Origin: Datnioides undecimradiatus
Taxonomy: Eukaryota; Chordata; Actinopteri; Lobotiformes; Datnioididae
DNA: 64,000 nucleotides
Direction of reading: 5' to 3'
Assembly: GCA_008933995.1 (NCBI GenBank)
Contig: WARS01000029.1
Coordinates: 22,132,879-22,196,878, forward strand
Shown piece by piece: positions 57,700 through 64,000 of the stretch. The notes beneath the pieces are model-generated. The model was given only the letters and a program-made list of their open reading frames with translations. It ran no database searches and was not told the origin of the DNA. The position numbers and the translations under genes were made by a program. Position 1 is the stretch's first letter. Every line of letters starts with the position of its first letter.

Positions 57700-60600
57700 G
57701 GTGATTCTCTGTAAATCCACTTATCATCTGCGTGTGATTTACTAAAGAAGATTTGTCTTAGTTTTACCCAAAGGCGTAATATTTATAGTGATGATGACCT
57801 TGGACGGCTTCAAGCAGCTCTCAAGAAACATTTTCATTCGAAGCTGGAAACCTGACAAACAAGGCAAGTTAATTAGCAGAATGTTGTACAACGTTTTACA
57901 CAAATGACTGAGCCAAGGTAAGAAAAGAAAGTAGCATGTGATTGAATTGAAACACGTTGCTCCTTGATGTTTGTTCCAGTCACCTTTGGTCCACGTAAAG
58001 CTCACTGGAGAACTTCACGCCTGTTGAGATAAAACTTAGATCTCATTCTCTGGAAAAACGTGTAATGAGCTGACTTTGTCTTTGTCTTGACGAGGTTGAT
58101 GTTTTGGTCCGTTTCCATGACAACACCAGTAATTTTTTTCGATCTCACTTCGTTTTTACAGAGATGATCACGTTTTTATTTATGGCACCAGAACTGCTGA
58201 TTTGGTGTCAACTATGTCATTGGATAAACAATATCCATCTTAACTAAAGTGACTGCAAAGTTCAAGACTAAGCAAGAAACTTTCTGGGTTAATTAAATGA
58301 ATCTGTCAGTAGGCGTCTACGGGATGCAAGAACTTTCAACCCTCTCCAACAGTATCTTCTCGAAAGTACTTTAACTTGTCTTCAGAAGGTTGTGGTGATA
58401 GCCTCATCACGTCTTCTTCATTAACCATCTCAAAACACTTTCCCCGGCCTAACCAAGTGTCGCAAGTGCCTAAACAAACCATTATACATTATACAATGCT
58501 GTAGTCTCTATGAGTGGGTAACATAAGTAATGTATTTTCAGCATCTTAATGACTTGCAAGGTAGGTTAAAACAATATGTTGTCGCTGCGTTGCCAGAAGA
58601 TGTATTTGCTTTTGCAAATTAATTGTATATAAAAGTAATTTGTGATTAAATGTATATGCGGCTGTATTCATTTGCAACAGTGAATGCATTAGACGATCCC
58701 AAATACATGTTTTTATCGTAATGAGGACACACAGTTAATGAGTGTGATACTGAACCCATCTGAAAAAGGTTTGCTGGTGATGTTTTTTATATTGCTTTCC
58801 AGGAATTCCCTCTTGCATGGACTAAAGAATCATTCAGGCCTTAATAACAAATAATAAAGCATAGGGAAAGGTTGCAGCCGTCTTTAGGTGCGCCGTGGGG
58901 TTTTCTCGCAAACAAACAAAACTGCATTGTTTACATCCATGTTTCCTTACTCGCAATCTTCATCTTCCATGTCTTTGCAGGTTCAATGCTCACCTCCATC
59001 TCTATCACAACTAGAGGGCAACCTTTACATTAATAAGTGCACATTGACTTGAGGACACAACTTGTTTAGCTGACTGGCACGAAATCAAAGCTACACCGTT
59101 GCTTTAACCTCAACAAAAATACATAATTGAAACCTAACTACGTGGAACTGGGAGGCAGCGTTGCAAAAAGGAAATGGTGGTACATCTAATTGATTTGGTC
59201 AGTGCATTTCCAATACACTTGCAGTTCAAGATGAAATGATTGCAGTTTAAGTAAAAACAACAGAGTGGAGCCTGTCTAGTGTGGTGATGTCTAGCTGAGT
59301 CAGGTAGCTTCGGCTCTCACATCTGCCGCTTTGTCTCCTGCATTAATTCCTGCTCACATTTACACAATTATAGATGCTCACACTTATTATGACAAGTCGA
59401 GGGGATAATTTATCCCCGTGTGCAGATTAGTACCCGGCATGTTTTCTCATTTGACAGAGTCAGAAAATCAACAAACACATTCGTACATGACAACAAAGCC
59501 CCCAGTCCTGATTTTCCCAATCCATACCTCTTGCATTGTATTTTCACGGGGACCTTAACTCTCAATGTCAGTATGGATGTGCATTGTACTGTAACAAAGT
59601 GCAGGGCTTCGGTTTCCATACAGACCAAACTTTTCCTCCCCGGGGACCCGACAGTGGAACGAAACAGAGAACAGGAGGAGGAGGCAAAAGGTAACTGTCG
59701 CCCGCCAATAAATCAATACGCTCCTTTATTACTTCGGAGAACAAAAGGCTCTGCACCGAGATCGATTGCACCGCAGAGAAGCCTCCAATAGGAAAAATAT
59801 ATATATATATATAAATAAATAAAATTCTCCTGGCATTTGGCTGCTCCGTCCCCACGACCAGATCAGCATCAATTTATTACCGATGTGATGGTTTCCGCCT
59901 GATGTGTTTTTGTATAAGCACAAATCAATCCTGAGTTTATTAGCTGCTATGATGCATTGTAAAATGACATTACTCAGGGTGCCAGATGAATGCCATTCAT
60001 TAGGAAGTGAGGCTGCATCGACTGCGGATGTGCAGAGAATAGGAGAGGCGAGAGACGTATCGAGCGAAAAACAGTTTCGGCGTTTCGAGGCGAACTTATG
60101 CCAAATGGGAAGTTACGTTTTTCATTGTTAATTAGAGGACAGATCACTAGCATATAGCAATATACAGCAAACATGGTGTTCATGTAATATCTGTAATATA
60201 TGGTAAAGATAGACATATAGATGGGTGGATAGAGAGGCAGCCCAGTTATTCCACCAAATGGTATCTATTAAGTAAACAACAGATTTGCAATCAACTCACT
60301 GACTATTCAAGTGGGCAAGCCATTGAAAAACCAAGCCCTGGCTCTTGTTTGAGAAGTTCGAAATTCAGCGCACCTCTCAGAGCTGGAGTCTGTTCCGTTC
60401 AGCCCCGTCCACTCGCTTTGCTTCTCGAGTAAGCAGAAAATGTGCCTTTGAAAACACCAGAAGAAAAGTGTCCTTGTAAGTGAAACGGCACAGGATGGAG
60501 TGGGGGAAAAAAAACAACAAACAACAACATGACATCATCAGCAGGGAGGACGAGACTCGCTTGGACACTGCCTCTGCTTTCATTATGGTAATGTCCCTTC

Positions 60601-63600
60601 AAACATCACGCACAACAACAACAACAACAACGGGGGAATAACGCAGCGCGGACACCCAGCTCAACACAAACGTGCTTCAGTGCTTCAGTGGGAATGTCGC
60701 TCACAAAGCACCAAAAGCGCATTGTGAGCTCATTTTAGAGCATTATCATAATTGTCAGATTCCTACAGCATATGTCGTATTCATCTCTTCATGCCCGGGC
60801 CACTGGGTTTAGCGCTGCTCGGCGGCTGCATGTTAATCAAAGGCAATGCTGCATTCATAATGCATCACGCAATATATGTTTTTAATCTATCCTAATGCGT
60901 GATATTGCGCAGCATAACACATTTTAGGCATGCGATGCTTGCGCAGAAGTGATGTGGGACATTACAAGGCCGCACGCACACACAGAGACAGATATATCTC
61001 CGGTCGTTTGTCTGTGCCTGTTATGAGGATGGGGGAATCAGCCGAGCAGCTGATTAGACGTGATGAACCCTGCTGGATCGAGGAGTAAGTGGAGCACCAG
61101 GACATTTGCATTGAGTCCCCAGAGCCCACGTGGCTGTGAACACAGAAAATAAAACAGGGAGGATGAGACGGAAGGGGAGAGGGAGATAAAAAGAGGTTTC
61201 CTTACGGCAGATTCATCCCCATGAATTATAGATTGCATTCAATACTCTGGTATAGGCCCCAACATCTCGTCTGTGTTTGCTTCTGCCGATGTCCATCAGT
61301 GCAACTGGTGGGCAGCAATCAGACTCTGATATTAATATGCAGGCCCTTCTGGTCTGCAAACATGCACTTAGAGGTGGGGATGAGAGACACACAACGGGGC
61401 ACGAAAGAATGCGATCGGGCTTAATGGGATAATTGGATGTGAAACTGTCATTCCACCTGGTGAGTGACTGTTTGCGAGAGGCGAGCGGCTAGACAGCAAC
61501 AAAAAAACCAACCTAATCAGCCCGGCCCACGGAGAGCCATTTTATGCTGCAACATCAATTACAAAAGAATTGCTTTAGGGATCCTCTGGCCAGGCTTTCC
61601 AATGCATCACTTATTAGACAATCCTTTGCTGTGACATGTACTCATCAGAGGATTGAGGCACCGGCGCTAGACAAGGTCATTTATGAATTATTTGGATTTG
61701 TGTCACATTTTTACAAATACGCCGCTCCGCAAGTCAATGTCTGGTTCTGTCTGCGCGTTAGTGGAGCGGAGTGTGAAATCAGCACCCTTTCCTCGCCGGA
61801 TAACCGAGGCCCCGCAGCGCCGCGATGCTTGAATAAAGTATTACTCACCTACTTAACTCTCATCAAACATCAGGTTTGCCCTTAGATAATGGCGGCTCCG
61901 TCCAAATGGGGTGATTTAAATTGGGCTCCCTGTGTAATATTTCACGAGGGCGATGTAAATGGATAGGAATACCAACATAAACTGTGTATAAAAGGGGAAA
62001 TCGGCTGTGAAAAGGACTTGATGAAAACGAAATGGCTCTTCATTTTTCAAACTATCGGCTAGGTGCGCAGCTTGGTGCAGCTTGGTGCAGCTTGCTACAT
62101 CGCTCCCGATGTCAGTTTATGTACGACGGCAGTCATTTTCTTAGCGTCACAGTCGCAGGACGGGTATTTAACATCCTTCACTTAACCCTGTAGAGCCCGG
62201 CATCATTCGACAGTGTTGTTTCATCTCCCCGGGAGCTGTCACGAACACCTCTATCTCAGAAACTGACGGGAATCAGAGAAATAAATATCCTGAGCTTTGA
62301 GCTGTCATCAGTAACCCACAGGAAATGGGAACAAACAACAGAAGTGCGTCGGTGGGTAGCGTGTTTGGCAACTTATGAGTGAGTAAAACAACGAAATTCA
62401 CACGAGGAAAAGTCACTTTAACCCAATCGCTCCTGCGCCCTGGAAAACAAGTCCATCTCCAGCCATGAGAGCTGCGGAGGCCCTGCTGTTGACTGACGAT
62501 CACTTTACACGATGCACCGTGTGTTAGGGTCTCTGTGGTTAAAATGCACTGGGGGGCCATACTCAACCCCCTACGCTCTTAGAAATATCAGCGTTACCCA
62601 AACAAATAAACAAATAAAAACATTTCTCAGGTAATTGTACATGTGCATTATAAAATGCAGTTGTTAGTAACTGTACTTTACATTATCAGGCTATTGCTGC
62701 TGCAGGTACACACTTCAGATACTGATTTTGTTGTGCAAGAGGAACCTTGACAACCTGGACAGTTTTAGCAACTACAAACATGAACACTGTGCGGAAGCAC
62801 ATTAAAGAGGCACTGTAGCTCTATATTGCACTTTCTGGCCCGTGTCCTGGCTGAGAGCTCGCTCAATACTGGACCGATTTCAAAAGCTGGTGTCACTCAG
62901 AGCCTAAAAACAGGGGAAACTGGAGTCGTTCTGGTGCTTTTAGCCATTTCACGCAGTCCTCCTCGGCAAGAGAAGCAGAATATCAGTGTTTCACAGGACT
63001 TTAAAGGCTTCTCAGTCATGTTGTCAGGTTTAGTTTATTCTTGACCTTGACACCAGAAGTCAAGACAAAGTACATTTTGTATATATCTATTCAATTTTAT
63101 GAGTATACTTCTGTGTAAATGAACTCAGCAAAGTCTCCGGAGAATAGAAATCCCAGATAAATGTTGTAAATGTGGCGTTTTCTTCTAAACAAACTCACAA
63201 AAACACACCGCGTTCGGCCTTGAAGCGCAACAAACACTAAGAATGCATTTTCATTCATCATAAAACATTTGCAAAGCTCATTCTGTTCAAGATTTGCGCC
63301 ACCTGTTTACACGTGACGGGACCGAATCGCGACGGCGTCTGCTCCGCGGTGTCGCTAATGGTCAAAAACTCCACGGGGTGGCTTTAAAGTGACCGGACGA
63401 CAAAACGCGAGCTGGTAAACATTCGCTTTTTCCGCGCTGAAAGCGACATCATCAGGAAAATAATCCGTGCTGTGATGTATTCCTATAGAGATGCTGTGTT
63501 GATTATGAGTCGTCAAGGTTAATAACGCGTGTTGGTCGTTTCCTTATAAGGCAGCACTGTTTTCTATCTCTCCCGGTCGCTCCCTTACTACTCATTTGAC

Positions 63601-63805
63601 ACCGGTTTAATTGAAAACGCCTGGAAATCGATAACACATTCCAAGATGGTATGAGATAATTACGCGATTGTATCAGGCTCTTCTCGCCTGTTGTCACAAA
63701 CCCTAATGTTCAGTAATGATAACAGCCAGTGTTTGTTGATTTGACTTTCCTTTCCTTTGACTCCTCAGCCACACAAAGATACATTATATACAATACAAAC
63801 ATCAC

Positions 63806-63835
63806 GATCTATCTATCTGTCTATCTATCTATCTT
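63806..63835. repeat. (ATCT)n microsatellite
   Basis: An ATCT array with one GTCT variant. Such arrays often mark the tails of teleost LINE copies, but no LINE body is seen here. Confidence 0.85.
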
Positions 63836-64000
63836 AGGCGATGATGAGCCAAGAGACCGGCAGAACAGTCAAGTCCAGCTTTAATCAGAGCTTTGGTTCA
63901 CATCATACATGCAATATGGAGTGACAAAGAACACACACATGTTGGGGAGTATTTAGCATCCTGGGCGTTTCTGGTATTTCAGTGGTCCTCCCTCGTCTCA

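Larger units (their letters stand above)
54741..64000. other. 3' flanking non-coding DNA (9.3 kb)
   Basis: No coding exon or RNA gene is recognisable on either strand. It contains T18 (55378-55395), GT (56574-56597), C18 (57682-57699), AAC (60612-60631), a 10-bp tandem repeat (62061-62094) and ATCT (about 63806-63835) arrays. Much of the rest looks unique and could hold regulatory sequence, but nothing identifies it. Confidence 0.6.

Noticed and set aside
58960-59040. Acceptor-like tctttgcag followed by open sequence
   Set aside because: No conserved protein, no matching donor and no neighbouring exon; it is a chance splice-like motif.
1-64000. CRISPR arrays, operons, phage or bacterial genes
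   Set aside because: No regularly spaced repeats of the right size were seen. The only gene is a spliced vertebrate gene and the repeats are fish-type.

Overview
This window looks like nuclear DNA of a percomorph (perch-like) teleost fish. It carries one recognisable protein-coding gene with vertebrate exon-intron structure, embedded in non-coding DNA. That DNA contains microsatellites and several dispersed repeats familiar from perch-like fishes: a V-SINE, LINE 3' tails, a Tc1-like relic, LTR-like repeats and several unnamed percomorph repeats. I see no prokaryotic features, no CRISPR array and no structural RNA gene.

The gene is brinp3 (BMP/retinoic-acid-inducible neural-specific protein 3, also FAM5C) on the + strand. 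Eight coding exons run from the ATG at 24,399 to the stop ending at 54,262. They give a continuous 761-residue secretory-pathway protein with a MACPF signature and two cysteine-rich segments. All seven introns between coding exons are GT-AG and the phases match. A poly(A) signal lies at 54,714. A 5' non-coding exon is probable at about 9,800-10,287, because a CpG-rich, pyrimidine-rich stretch there ends in a strong donor. That exon would splice to the acceptor at 24,240.

Layout: 1-9,500 is upstream non-coding DNA with LTR-like relics, a percomorph repeat, a homeodomain-site cluster and two RE1/NRSE-like motifs about 300 bp apart. From 9,500 to 10,300 lies the candidate promoter and first exon. 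From 10,288 to 24,240 is putative intron 1. From 24,241 to 54,740 is the gene body with its repeat-bearing introns. From 54,740 to 64,000 is gene-free 3' flank.

The most notable observations are (1) the RE1-like pair upstream of a neuron-type gene, one of them a full match to the 17-bp consensus; (2) an intron at 52,526-53,491 that splits what I recall as a single last coding exon in mammals; (3) a start codon at the MALW methionine with an in-frame stop upstream, unlike the longer human N-terminus; and (4) a possible spliced upstream ORF across exons 1 and 2. I found no undescribed multi-gene system.
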